A stretch of 64,000 nt of DNA from Lepidonotus clava (GCA_936440205.1 OW387148.1:682001-746000), one strand, 5' to 3'; counted from the first letter of the stretch, positions 22,842 to 33,444 are shown. A program made the numbers and translations. Notes: generated by a model from the letters alone, not told the origin.

Positions 22842-25721
22842 TGTCCTTCCAGTATAGATAATCAAGTAGACAAAATTAAAGGCATAAACTTTGTTCATAT
22901 AAATTGCCGTAGCTTATACAGAAAAAAGTCACAAATTCAAGTACTTTATGGAAAATATGATTTTATTTTTTGCTCTGAAACTTGGTTGGATAATAGATAT
23001 TTAGATCAAATTTTGAAAATCCCAAGCATGAAACTTTTTAGAAACGACAGACATTCAAATGTTACATCACATAAAAAGATACCTAAGGGTGGAGGTGTAT
23101 GTATTTACATATCAGACAAATGGAGTTCTTATGCCACTGAAATACAAACAGGCACGTGCACAAGTGCAGATTATGAATGTTTAACCATAACAATTAAAAA
23201 ACCAAATTGTAAATATCTTTTACTTACTTGTATGTATAAACCCCCGAGGGGGAAGATTGAGAATTGCATTGAATACCTTAAATCTCTCTACGAATTGGCT
23301 AAATACAGGAACTATGAAAAATGGATTCTCGGTGATTTTAACACAAACCTTCTAAAAAGAAACAATCCAGATACAAGGAAATTATGCACTTTTATAAAAA
23401 CAAATGGTTTATCAAATTTGATAGATACAATAACCAGACCAAATGGTCATGGAGGTACGTGCTTGGATTTGATTATCACCAATAGTAATTATGTACAAGA
23501 AAGTGGGGTAACATATGATCTTATCTCAGATCACCTTCCTGTATTCTGTACGCGCAAGAAAAAAAGAGAAACCCATGTCAAAATATATAAAACCACTAGG
23601 GATGTTTCTAGATATGATAAGGATTTATTTTTAACTTTACTTGGACAGTGTGATTGGACAGACTATGAAAAACAAATAGATCCAAATACGCAATGGGATA
23701 TCCTTTGGTCACGGGTCAATGATATATTATCAGTCATGTGTCCTCTCAGAACTGTTTATACAAGATCTGAGAAAACTAAATGGCTAACCAAAGAAATAAC
23801 TGATACAATGAAAACCCGAAAATACTTTACCAAACTGTATAGAGTTACAAAAAATCAGGAGGTCCATAGGATGTCTCATTATTATAGAAATAGAGTGAAC
23901 ATTTTAGTAGAGAATGCTAAAGGGAAATACATTAAAGATATGTTACAACAAAACCAAAATAATCCAAGAAAGTTTTGGAGGGAAGTTAATAATCTTATAG
24001 GAAAAAATGTTGATAGTATAAAGAATACAATCTTTGAGGATCCAGAGAATGGTAATAAGGTTGAGGAAAATGTGTCTGAGTTCCTAAATGAATATTACTG
24101 TAATACAGGACGTAGAATAAATGGCCTTGGTGTAGCAGATATTGAAAACAGGGATATACCAGATTATGATATTGTACATAATTTTAATTTTGTTCAGATT
24201 GAGTGTGATGAATTATTAGAGTATGGTCGTAATATTAATGTACATAAAAACAGTTGTATGGATAATGTGAGTTCAAGCATTTGTAAGGATTTACTATGTG
24301 CACTACCTAACCTTTTTTGTATTTTGTTTAATAGATCATTTGAAACAGGAATATTCCCTCGCGCTTTGGCCAAAGGTTTTATTTCAATATTGCCTAAAAA
24401 TGGAAATTTATCAAACCCAGCAAACTGGAGGCCAATAACACAAACCCCTTTTTTTGGAAAAGTCATTGAAAAATGTATTCAGAAAAGACTCTTAGAACAC
24501 TGTATCAGAAATGATATTATTACAAAAAAGCAATATGGTTTTCTTCCAGGGAAATCTACACAATTGGCAATATTCGATTTGGTAAAAACTTTGTATAGTG
24601 CTATAAATCACAGAAAATATACTGGTTTGATATATCTCGATATAGCCAAAGCATTTGATTGTATAGAGCATAACATATTATTGGCAAAACTAGAATGTAT
24701 GGGGATTACAAGAAATGTTTTAAATTGGTTTAACAGCTATTTAGACAGAACCCAAATGCTAACATACCATGGTACCATATTGAAACCATTAAAGGTTAAA
24801 ACTGGCATTCCGCAAGGTACGTGCCTCGGTCCAACAATCTTTATACTGTATATAAATGATTTAGTCAATAAGATTGATCATGTACAGCTTAGTATGTTTG
24901 CAGATGACTGTGTTATGTATGCAACAGGAGTCAATTGGCAACAAATCTACCCAAAATTGCAGGATGCACTGAATAATTTTGTATATTGGGGTAAACAAAA
25001 CCACCTACAATTGAATGTCCTAAAATCAAAGGCAATGATAGTTTCTACACGTGAGAAAAAAAAGTTGATAGCCACGCCCACAAAATTTAATGTGGGGAAT
25101 AGACATTTATTGTTTACTAATGTATATACTTATTTGGGAGTAGATTTGGATTGTGAAATGACACTGGGAAATGCATTTAAACATGTTGTTAAAGTGGTGA
25201 ATAATAGATTGTTTTCTTTGAAAAAAATCAGAAGGTACTTGTCAAAAACTACTGCTGTTCAAGTTTACAAACAAACTGTTCTTCCACTGTTTGAATATAT
25301 AGGATTTTTATTAATATCATGCACTTTAGGAGACCGTAGAGAGTTGCAAAAATTACAGAATGATGGGTTGCGCATATGTCTGAATTACAAACTCACAGAC
25401 CATCAATCTATACAAAATATGCATATGGAGTCAAAATTACTGAGTCTAGAACAACGTCGTAGAATACAATTATTACAGTTAATGTACATACATAAGAAAT
25501 CTGCTGATGTTCGGCATGTCACTGGAGTTAATACTAGAAATCAAGATAAGTATGTATTTAAAACAGACAGGTATCAATGTAAGAGGTATAAGGATAGCCC
25601 TTTCTTTAAAGGTAGTGTTTTATGGAGCAGTCTACCTCTACATGTCCAACAATCTGAGAACTTGACTCAATTTAAAGGTTTTCTCAAAACCTTGAACCGC
25701 TCTTATGTTAAACTGATTTAA
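22842..25721 (+). CDS. LINE ORF2 protein: APE-type endonuclease and reverse transcriptase
   Basis: The frame is open for 959 codons from just after an in-frame stop at 22839-22841. The endonuclease starts at once: INFVHINCRSL (22887-22919), SETWLD (22974-22991), GDFN (near 23331) and SDHLP (23526-23540) are the metal- and DNA-contact motifs. The RT palm follows, with YLDIAKAFDCIEH, GIPQGTCLGP and the catalytic FADD at 24897-24908. The C-terminal part (SPFFKGSVLWSSLP and FKGFLK) is the tail seen in CR1/L2/Rex-type elements. No ATG occurs before the endonuclease motifs; the first in-frame ATG (about 23028, MKLF) would delete the catalytic HINC and ETWLD blocks. Translation therefore probably begins at a non-AUG codon or by reinitiation after ORF1. 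It nicks target DNA and primes cDNA synthesis from the nick. Confidence 0.92.
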   Translation, partial: CPSSIDNQVDKIKGINFVHINCRSLYRKKSQIQVLYGKYDFIFCSETWLDNRYLDQILKIPSMKLFRNDRHSNVTSHKKIPKGGGVCIYISDKWSSYATEIQTGTCTSADYECLTITIKKPNCKYLLLTCMYKPPRGKIENCIEYLKSLYELAKYRNYEKWILGDFNTNLLKRNNPDTRKLCTFIKTNGLSNLIDTITRPNGHGGTCLDLIITNSNYVQESGVTYDLISDHLPVFCTRKKKRETHVKIYKTTRDVSRYDKDLFLTLLGQCDWTDYEKQIDPNTQWDILWSRVNDILSVMCPLRTVYTRSEKTKWLTKEITDTMKTRKYFTKLYRVTKNQEVHRMSHYYRNRVNILVENAKGKYIKDMLQQNQNNPRKFWREVNNLIGKNVDSIKNTIFEDPENGNKVEENVSEFLNEYYCNTGRRINGLGVADIENRDIPDYDIVHNFNFVQIECDELLEYGRNINVHKNSCMDNVSSSICKDLLCALPNLFCILFNRSFETGIFPRALAKGFISILPKNGNLSNPANWRPITQTPFFGKVIEKCIQKRLLEHCIRNDIITKKQYGFLPGKSTQLAIFDLVKTLYSAINHRKYTGLIYLDIAKAFDCIEHNILLAKLECMGITRNVLNWFNSYLDRTQMLTYHGTILKPLKVKTGIPQGTCLGPTIFILYINDLVNKIDHVQLSMFADDCVMYATGVNWQQIYPKLQDALNNFVYWGKQNHLQLNVLKSKAMIVSTREKKKLIATPTKFNVGNRHLLFTNVYTYLGVDLDCEMTLGNAFKHVVKVVNNRLFSLKKIRRYLSKTTAVQVYKQTVLPLFEYIGFLLISCTLGDRRELQKLQNDGLRICLNYKLTDHQSIQNMHMESKLLSLEQRRRIQLLQLMYIHKKSADVRHVTGVNTRNQDKYVFKTDRYQCKRYKDSPFFKGSVLWSSLPLHVQQSENLTQFKGFLKTLNRSYVKLI

Positions 25722-26086
25722 TCTTGACTGAAATGTAGTTTCATACCAATTTATATGAAATCTCTGTATATATCACATTATAAACTTTATTTCATAACTG
25801 TATATTAACCCATGTATTGTCGGGAAGACCAGGGATTGCCTTGATGACGATTTTTCTAATAAAAAAAAAAAAAAAAAAATAGAAATCAGAGGTGGAGAAA
25901 ATGTGTCTAGTTGCCAGTCACTTTTTTCTTTTTTGGTTTCCAAGGGATATTCGATATGTCAAGCGGCACAAACAAAATAATTCATACATGGCTTATTATT
26001 GTTTTTATTATTATGGAATATACATACAACGGTCTACAGCCTATTTGATATATCGGGGGGTGTTTTACAAAGTGTAGTACATAGTG

Positions 26087-26098
26087 CACTAGATGGCG
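26087..26098 (+). promoter_or_regulatory. CTCF-like core CACTAGATGGCG
   Basis: CACTAGATGGCG matches the bilaterian CTCF core (CCASYAGRKGGC) with the first C replaced by G (GCACTAGATGGCG). It lies 1.8 kb past the 3' end of MIS12 in plus orientation. It is a motif match only. Confidence 0.35.
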
Positions 26099-26675
26099 AT
26101 GGTAACCTACGTCGGGCAGTTCAGTCACTCATGATTACAACAGATGTTAACAGGATTCTTTGAGTTCAGAAACACACAATAATCTAGTTCACAAAAGAAC
26201 AGGCACAACTATAATTGGCAGTGCGGTCGATTTCCCACAGTCAAGGTGAGGGTGTAAGTTTCGAACGATTTTCTGTCGTTAATAAAAATGTATATTTGGG
26301 TCATGGTGCAGGTTATGAACGAAGTTCTCAAGTTTACAAATAAAGGGAAACCCAACAGCGAGTCACTTCATAATTGGTCGTGGCTTATAGACGGCCAAGT
26401 CGCTTTTTAAATAACTATGCCAGTGATGGGGCTAATCTGATGATTGAAAGAAGGGGGGCTATTGGAAGCCCTCTACCTAAATGACTCTTTGCATGAATTT
26501 GGAAAAAAAATTCCCCCAAACAGGGGAGAGAAGTGACCAATGTCTACGTACCCCACTGGGCTAGCAGAAAAAGTTCTGATTTATATGACCACACTAACCT
26601 ATTTACCTGTATAACTAGTTTATCAACAATTCCTGCGAGACAAAATACGGGAACTTCAGCAAGCTATAGACGTGC

Positions 26676-26930
26676 AAATGACATCACATCTGCCAAAATA
26701 GGATGTCCTCCATATTGGTGATCAGATTATAATTGTCATTATTCACAATGGTGAAAAATCTAGAATAGATATTTATGCCCACTTTTCTCAAAAAACAAAC
26801 TCACAGAATCATGAACAATTGTAACCATTTAGAATAATACATGTTGAATTCATTCCATACACACGTGGTCATGATCACCACGTGGTGATCACCAAGAATT
26901 GATCACATGACCATATCTGCACAATGTCTA
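26676..26930 (+). repeat. Dispersed repeat Y, copy 2
   Basis: The blocks GCAAATGACATCACATCTGC, CCATATTGGTGATCAGATTA and ATTGTCATTATTCACAA, ending with ATCTGCACAATG, follow the same order as in 8107-8340. It includes a 20-bp perfect palindrome at 26872-26891. Confidence 0.5.
26872..26891. repeat. 20-bp perfect palindrome around an E-box
   Basis: TGATCACCACGTGGTGATCA is its own reverse complement, with CACGTG at the centre. The other copies of the surrounding repeat do not preserve it, so it looks specific to this site. Confidence 0.85.
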
Positions 26931-27895
26931 TAGCACGCATTAACCCCTTTCATTAACCGTCACATAAAGGTGGATGCAGGAAGGCCGACTGACAGCCCAT
27001 TGGCCAAGACATTTCTATCGAATAAAAAAACTCTTCATGTTTACAGTAGTTAGTATTGTTATTCACATTTATCAAAGTTCTATCATTTCCTCGTCGCATT
27101 GCATATTCCATTAATTTAGTAATACGTATAGAATGAACTGACTTAGAAGAAAACAAAACATGCTGCCCCATAGTAGGTGAATGAAAGCTACCCGTACCTG
27201 ATGGATCATATACAGTACTTACGGATGCAATGCCCGTATATCATGTTAGATACTGAAAACAAACTTTTATAAAAATATTCAATAACTGAGAATCCCTTTG
27301 TATGGTTCCTGTCCATAAAAACAGTAATTGCACGACAACTGGATATACACAACGTGGCTCTCTATAAATTCAACAGATGATTTTGGATGTAAATGATGAA
27401 CGTTTCTATATACAAAAATATTTACACGATGGGAGTTCTTTTAGCTGGTTTTCGAGGAAACAAAATTGGACGCCGCACCCGCTGTACTCTCAATATGTTG
27501 CTTCTGGAAAAGATAGGAGGAAATAATCGTTAGTACTCCGATGAAGACATACGGGTAGCAAATTAATCATCATATTTTGAGGGAACAAGAAACAATAATG
27601 ACTTGTTGGAATCATATTACATGAATCATAAAAAAAATCTATAGCTAACTGATATGAGTTTGTATGCACAGAAATATGATGCAGACATTTCATATACTGA
27701 CTGAGGAAAAACTTCACTTTGGGATTCTCCCGCAGAAAGGTTATATCAGGGTTCCCAAGCATTTTTAAAAATCAATTTAGGACCTTTTTAAGGCCAACTA
27801 AAGACCAAGGTTTGGGACAATTAAGACCAATCAACCTTGTGGAAAGAAAGGTTTCTCAGCACATCGTTTGATGCAAAACATATAAATCTGTCATG

Positions 27896-28020
27896 CTACA
27901 TGTAGTTGGTCCTAATCACCTTAGCTTTAGAATTGTTTGCTTCGTCGATTCTCTCCAGGAGGCGCTTCAGTTGTAGGGCTTTTGTACAGACGTAGTCCAG
28001 GGACTCGCACTGCTCTGGGG
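27896..28020 (-). CDS. MIS12: MIS12 coding exon 5 (last)
   Basis: The acceptor TGTGTTTCAG precedes it. It completes a split serine codon, then encodes PEQCESLDYVCTKALQLKR and a coiled-coil stretch, and ends NYM and TAG. Confidence 0.85.
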
Positions 28021-31000
28021 CTGAAACACAGATAATCACGATTAAAAGTGAGCGGCAATAGTTAGAATAAAACAAGCAAATTATTTGATTTGCGCTTCAG
28101 GAAATCCAAAGGAAAAAAGTGGGCGTGTCTGTATAATGCTCCGCTTGATAAATATTCTTATACAATTTTGGACGCACGTAAGAGTTTTCTGGACTTTTGA
28201 CATTTGTCAGTAAGTATAGACAAATCAATTATTGAAAACAAAAAAGAACTCCAGTTTTTATAATTTTATAGTGTAAAACCTCTTCATTAGAGTGGTGCCC
28301 TACTCGTATAAGAGGTAAGAATGTACTGAGCTATGGTGGGTTCATTGTATCTATGGCAGAGATGCCACTCAAGAGAGATGAAAAATCCGGAAAAGTAGGA
28401 AGGACATTTCCGGATTTTCAGTTTTAGATATAAAAAGGTTCAAATATTGACTATAAAACATAAATTTATGGTTTTAATTGTTTAGAAACATTAAATGGAC
28501 AATTTGAAAAGCAAAATTTGTGAATTTCAAGAAAGTAAAATGTAAATTTCATGTTTATACTAAAACTTGCAAAAATCCGGAAATCCGAAGGAGGAAGGGA
28601 AAATGGCATCTCTGCTATGGGAGTGGCCACTTCGCAAACTCGTGGGAAAGGAACGTATAATCACAGAAACAATCTACATCATTTCTAAGAGAGGGATTGT
28701 AGGAATGTTTACCTTCACTAGTAACGTTACAAGATAGAATGAAAAGGAGAAACAATATACTGGTACTTACAGATGATCTTGCTCACACCTTCAACGTATT
28801 GTAGTGATTTGTCGAGCTCGGCTTGTACAATAGCGATGTCCGCTAGTTCATGCTTCAGGTTCGCGTTGGTTACCTTAGCCTGAAAATATAATACATGTGG
28901 ATACCTGTGTTAAAAAAATGTCCACTACAAATATGGGAGATTATTTCGAGTGTTCTTTATTAAATGAGATTCCAGACCACGCCACCTAGTGTGAAACTAG
29001 CTCCAGAGGTGCAGGTCGGACAAGCCTGGGTTATTTCCTCTTTGAGCATGTTTAAATTGGTCACTTTCAACTACCTGCAACTTTTTATACAGAGCAGTTT
29101 GAAGAATGCAATAACAATAGCTGCATAGTTCAGAACTTGATCTTTTCATTGATGTGTAAATCATATCTGTAAACTTAGGCCTTGTATTTTATAAACATTT
29201 TTCATTATAAAAAGTTTTGATTTAATTGTTAGCCAATGGGAGGGCTCCCCAGTGGCCTTATCAGCATTATGTAATCACCCCCCACCAATCATGGGTGACA
29301 CTGCTCTCACCACGTGGCTTTGTTTGTCCTACCTCCGTGACGGGTGCGCGAGGTCTGTAACAAAGTCTAATTATTTTTTCATTCCAGTTTAATTTTTCAC
29401 CTTATCCGATATATATATATACCTCCGTTGTTTTTTTGTTTTTGTTTTTTTGTTTTTAAATAATGTGTCATTATTTAGACGCATTTTCCATTTAAGTTTC
29501 ATTTTTCATTCTATCTGGCTTATAACATGAAGAGGCCTTCTGCAATGTGGTTCGCGGCTGGTGGCTTGTTGAGAGAATTTTCTGTATTTCAAGTTTCATT
29601 TTCTTTTTTGGTATTAACTTGCATCCTGTTTAGCAGCCTACCAATTTTAAAAAAGACGTTTCTGGAAAACAGTGATCTAAGTTCTATTTTTGGACTGATA
29701 TGAATCATGTTTTGCATCTTAAACGGCTCAAGAAATGCTGAGACCCACCTCTATGATTTTCCGGCGCAGTTCCTCTATGTCCTCCTCAACCACCTGCAGG
29801 TCTTCGGGGGCGTTCGGATACTGCTCCTGAATCGCGTCTTCGGGGAGAACCACGTGTTTTGGTATACGGAATATTTGAGAAATAATGTAGAGCTCCAACT
29901 TATCGAATGCCCGCTCGAAGCTTTTGATGAGCTTAGAGATGATACTCTCAGGAGCTCCTTTGATATCTTCGCTGGAAAGTTTTTCAGGGAACTGCAAATC
30001 AATGGAAATCGGTTATTTTAACAGGAAAGACCTAGCATATTTAGATACACACCTACAGGAAAACAGTAATTCAGGCCTGCCGCTGGTGTCTTACGAGAAC
30101 ATAAGGGGTAATGTACGGAGATGCCACCCTTAGTTCAAAAGACAAGTAGGAAACGTGAATTTTCACCCATGAATTTTTCCCCTGATGGGGGAAGGACTAT
30201 CTTGACCACAAAAAAGTTTGTCATCTACTTTTGTGTAGAAATAGAAGGACTATGCTGCTAAAATTTGAGTGTAATCAGGCAAATATTGGAATTTGTCATA
30301 TTTTGTAACTAAAAAGTCCTACAAATCTTAAGCGCAACAAGAAAATATATCACACTCTCTATTAAGAGACGATCCGTCATATACGGATCACGATAAATAG
30401 AAATGTATATATATTGGATTTTATACGCACATTCGTGCAATGAAACTGTTTCACAGAGAGGAATAAGAAAGGAAATGATTTTATCAATACAAGTTCGCAT
30501 TTGTTTAAAAAACAAAAGAACGCCACTGATTAATGTGATTAAGTGTAAATGACGCACGTTAATTACTAATAAAATAAGTTTATTTAGTTTTAATCTAAAA
30601 ATGATGCTGCCATAAGAACAATTGTATACTCTGCATGGAAATGCAAACCCTAAAATATGATTGGAGAGTAGGCCCTACCAGCAACTTGATGCAGAAATAA
30701 AAAATTTTAAAGAAAAAATCTGCTTGGAGAGTGTAAACCTTAAATTCTGCTTGGAGAGTGATGAAAACCTGTTTAGACATTACCAGTAGTCAAAATATTT
30801 AAACTTGATGCAAAAAGAACATTTTGAAAACCAAACATCTGCTTGGAGAGTGTCAGCCTTAAAGTCTGCTTCGAGAGTGATGAATCTTAAAGGAGATTAC
30901 CAGCAGTCAAAACATTTAAACTTGATGCAAAAATAAAATTTTGAAAACCAAGCATCTGCTTGGAGAGTGTGAGCCTTTAAAACCTATTTGGAGATTACCT

Positions 31001-32627
31001 AAACCTAAAATCTGCTTGGAGACTGATCAAAACCTGTTTGGAGATTACCAGCAGTCAAAACATTTAAATTTGATGCAAAAACTAAAATTTGAAACTGAAC
31101 ATCTGCTTGGAGAGTGTAAGCCTTCAAGTCTGCTTGGAGAGTGATGAAAACCTATTTGTAGATTACCAGCAGTCTAAACATATAAATTTGATGCAAAAAC
31201 AAAAATTTGAAACTGAACATCTGCTTGGAGAGTGTAAACCTAAAATATGCTTGGAAAGTGATAAAAACCTGTTTGGAGACTACCAGCAGTCAAAACATAA
31301 ACTCTTGAAAAAAGGAAAAAAGAAAAAAAAAAAGATAATCTCATAAGTCTGATTCTAAAACCACTCCAATGATCATAAATTTCAATATAATGAAATTTGA
31401 GAATATATGAATAATGAAAAACTAAATATCTGCTTGGAGAGTGTTAACCTAGGGATGCTTGGTTACCTTTATCAATATTGAAACATCAAGAAATAAACCA
31501 ATGTGATGACTCCAAAATGAATGCAAAAGATCTATTAAGTGGTGCCACCTAGTGTATACTTTGGGTTTCCAATGACAGGAAGTTGGAGAGGAAGTGGTAT
31601 ATGATGCAATACACAGCCTGGTCATTCCTAGTCTAGGAAGCCTGTGCATGTAGAGACTCAATACACCACACATAACCTGATAAATGTGATCACCCAATCA
31701 ATGGTGGCGAATAACAGCCGGGGTCTGGGGGCCACTCCTGACGTTCCCGAGTTCTATGCGGGTTCACATTCTTTATCCTGAATCTCATAGTTTAATGACA
31801 GAGGAACCAGCCGACCTACATTTTCCATTACATTGAATTTATAACACAGAAAAATCCGAATATAGCCTCCCGCAGCCTCAGGTACTGATTAGAAAAAGTG
31901 ATTCAAACGAATTTACAATGAATCGACAGATTGATATTGTTACCTACTGACCTCTTTTTTAATCACTGCTTGCACTTTTTCCAACAATTCCCACGAGTAA
32001 ACCAACAGAGCATTGTAAACTGAAAAAAAGAAGTGGTAGAGTCACTCAGCATGGCTCAACATTAGGCCACCCTTAACAAAAAGTTTGTTTCTTGTCCAGC
32101 GGGTGGCCAGGAAAAAACCAAGTTCGGAGGTCGGGAAATCTCTTTTTCCTCTCTTAAGGCTTTAACTAAAACTTTTGTTGAAAAAAAAAATCTGATAAAA
32201 ATCTGATAAAAAAAATAGTCTCTAGTCAGACGAGGGACAGGAAACAAACTTTCTTTTAAGGGTGGCCTTAGCAGTGCTTAGTGGATCTGGGGACACACCT
32301 GTCTTTTTTGTCATTGAGGTTTTACGAGATATCCAGGATATATTCAATGCGCGTTTACTGAAAAGACGTTTGATTTTGAGTTTTTTTATGGCAACTTATA
32401 CTCAAATGCATACTTTACTAAATTAAAAAAAATAGAGAGATGAAAAGATTGGTCTTGCACTTACTTCCATCACTGAATGACATGGGTGTAAACCCAAAGA
32501 ACTGCGCCTCGTAGCATAGCTTGGTGTCAATTAAAATGGGGCTGTTGGAGCGAACCTTCTCTGTATTAGCCGCACACTCAGGCTTTGGGTTGGTTAAAGT
32601 TGACACTTCGTCTATTGTACTCTCCAT
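27896..32627 (-). CDS. MIS12: MIS12 kinetochore complex subunit, five coding exons
   Basis: MIS12 is a subunit of the four-protein Mis12 complex, which links centromeric chromatin (CENP-C) to Ndc80 and Knl1 at the outer kinetochore. Exons on the minus strand are 32627-32465, 32019-31952, 29991-29749, 28879-28771 and 28020-27896. All junctions have GT donors and AG acceptors, and the phases join without adjustment, giving 708 nt and 235 residues. The signature LCYEAQFFGFTP (human YEAQFFGFTP) ends exon 1. Exon 2 gives the helix VYSWELLEKVQAVIKKE. Exon 3 has the diagnostic RIPKHVVLPED (human RIPSNILLPED), followed by coiled-coil exons 3-5 (VVEEDIEELRRKI; LQLKRLLERIDEAN). Human MIS12 is 205 residues. 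The difference lies mainly in an N-terminal extension of about 35 residues before the YEAQFF block. The start chosen is the first ATG after a splice-acceptor-like CTTCCAG. Introns carry MITEs and a minisatellite. Confidence 0.9.
28357..28614. mobile_element. 258-bp hAT-like MITE in MIS12 intron 4
   Basis: The ends CAGAGATGCCA and TGGCATCTCTG are perfect inverted repeats. CTATGG directly flanks both (6-bp target duplication). A second inverted pair, AAATCCGGAAA-like, sits inside each end. No coding capacity. Confidence 0.9.
28771..28879 (-). CDS. MIS12: MIS12 coding exon 4
   Basis: Between the acceptor TATTTTCAG and donor GTAAGTACC it encodes AKVTNANLKHELADIAIVQ and a continuing coiled coil to SKII, ending in phase 1. 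Confidence 0.87.
28978..28992 (-). promoter_or_regulatory. CTCF-like core in MIS12 intron 3
   Basis: On the minus strand CACACTAGGTGGCGT fits the CTCF core CCASYAGRKGGC except its first C. Motif match only. Confidence 0.3.
29749..29991 (-). CDS. MIS12: MIS12 coding exon 3
   Basis: Between the acceptor GATTTGCAG and donor GTGGGT, this 81-codon exon in phase 0 holds FPEKLSSEDIKGAPESI, the MIS12 hallmark LRIP-type RIPKHVVLPED and the start of the long coiled coil. Confidence 0.9.
30605..31450. repeat. Intronic minisatellite of MIS12, CTGCTTGGAGAGTG units
   Basis: About five tandem units of roughly 115-145 bp occur. Each has one or two CTGCTTGGAGAGTG cores, a TTTGGAGATTACCAGCAGTC block and a TTTGATGCAAAAA block. 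The plus-strand frames at 30941-31346 translate the repeat and are not genes. Single CTGCTTGGAG cores recur at about 33250 and 51008, so the unit is also dispersed. Confidence 0.88.
31542..31556 (-). promoter_or_regulatory. CTCF-like core in MIS12 intron 2
   Basis: On the minus strand ATACACTAGGTGGCAC nearly fits the CTCF core and has the same orientation as the one at 28978. Motif match only. Confidence 0.3.
31952..32019 (-). CDS. MIS12: MIS12 coding exon 2
   Basis: A 68-nt exon between TTTTTTCAG and a GTCAGT donor. It encodes IYNALLVYSWELLEKVQAVI, which aligns with the human MIS12 helix right after the FFGFTP motif. Confidence 0.85.
32065..32267. mobile_element. MITE with GGCCACCCTTAA ends, in MIS12 intron 1
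   Basis: The ends GGCCACCCTTAA and TTAAGGGTGGCC are perfect inverted repeats, extended by AAGTTTGTTTC/GAAACAAACTTT. TTA flanks both sides, as for PIF/Harbinger elements. It fills about half of a 445-bp intron. Related copies lie at 33445-33616 and 36322-36518. Confidence 0.8.
32465..32627 (-). CDS. MIS12: MIS12 coding exon 1
   Basis: It starts MESTIDEVSTL at an ATG seven bases behind a CTTCCAG acceptor-like site and ends in phase 1 at donor GTAAGTGC. It contains LCYEAQFFGFTP, the conserved MIS12 N-terminal motif. Confidence 0.83.
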
Positions 32628-33444
32628 GCTTGGCCTGGAAGACACACCTTTTTAGTTAATAACAGTTGGATTTTTATCTGAAATTAAGATTATACAAGAA
32701 TCATTGGGACTGCAAATGAGGCAGGCGAAAAAAACTAATTCTTATGCTTTTCAGATGAAACACTTAATTAGCTTGGCCAGAATCAGAATCAGATCTGTGA
32801 CATATTTTACAGGGATAGACCTTAACTTTTTTCCGCACTAGCCAACGGGACTAGTAGGTGGAAGTTTGTACTATTGCAAACTGCACTAGTACCCACTAAA
32901 CACATGCAACTACATGCATAATTTACTCAAACTTTGTCAATGAAATGTGTGCATTTTTCTCAATGTTTCTTTTACAGTAACATAACTAAAAACAGTTAAA
33001 TAAGTCTCGCCATGTGATTTGACCATATTAGATTTTATATTTGCACTAGCCCATCGGGCTAGTTGTCAAGAAAATGCACTAGTCCGAGAGGATTAGCACT
33101 GATATATAAAGTCATCTAGAGCCAATTTTGTGAAGGGGGATTTCAATAGTAGCGGAATAGCAAACCACTAAATATATCGCGACAGGACATCAACAATTTC
33201 AACCACCTGGAATTCTCACATCTATCACTTCTCCTTTTAACACTGAATATCTGCTTGGAGGATGTAGATACAGACTGAACCAAATCGGAGTTTGAGAGGG
33301 TAACCTGCGTTCTCAATCTCCTTGAAATTTATAACATGCATGCAAGTCATTTCCACGGAACACTGATACAACTGCTAAGAAACAAATATAAACCTCATTT
33401 TTAGGAGGGACATTTATAAGGCTTAACAAAAATTGTTGCATTCA

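Larger units (their letters stand above)
20605..25879 (+). mobile_element. Near full-length LINE (CR1/L2 group) with NADAR-bearing ORF1
   Basis: This non-LTR retrotransposon has an approximately 170-nt 5' UTR, ORF1 (20779-22557), ORF2 (22842-25721), a short 3' UTR and an A-tract at 25861-25879 preceded by an AATAAA-like string. Both ORFs are uninterrupted, so the insertion is young or a recently active lineage. The ORF2 endonuclease (HINCRSL, SETWLD, GDFN, SDHLP) and the reverse transcriptase order place it in the Jockey/CR1/L2 superclade. The exact 5' end is not fixed: the left edge given is the end of the neighbouring MITE's target duplication. I found no clear LINE target-site duplication. 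Confidence 0.9.
25881..27895. other. Spacer between the LINE and MIS12; MIS12 3' UTR at right
   Basis: No gene is supported apart from the probable MIS12 3' UTR at the right edge. A CAGGGTTCCCA end of a MITE lies at about 27748, but its partner end is missing. No clear AATAAA for MIS12 was found on the minus strand, so its 3' end is unknown. Confidence 0.4.

Noticed and set aside
22570-22857. Hydrophobic small ORF between LINE ORF1 and ORF2
   Set aside because: Its composition follows from pyrimidine-rich DNA and the T33 run. No domain; counted only as a possible reinitiation aid.
30941-31346. Plus-strand open frames rich in KHLLGECKP repeats
   Set aside because: They translate the CTGCTTGGAGAGTG minisatellite in the MIS12 intron and lie antisense to that gene.
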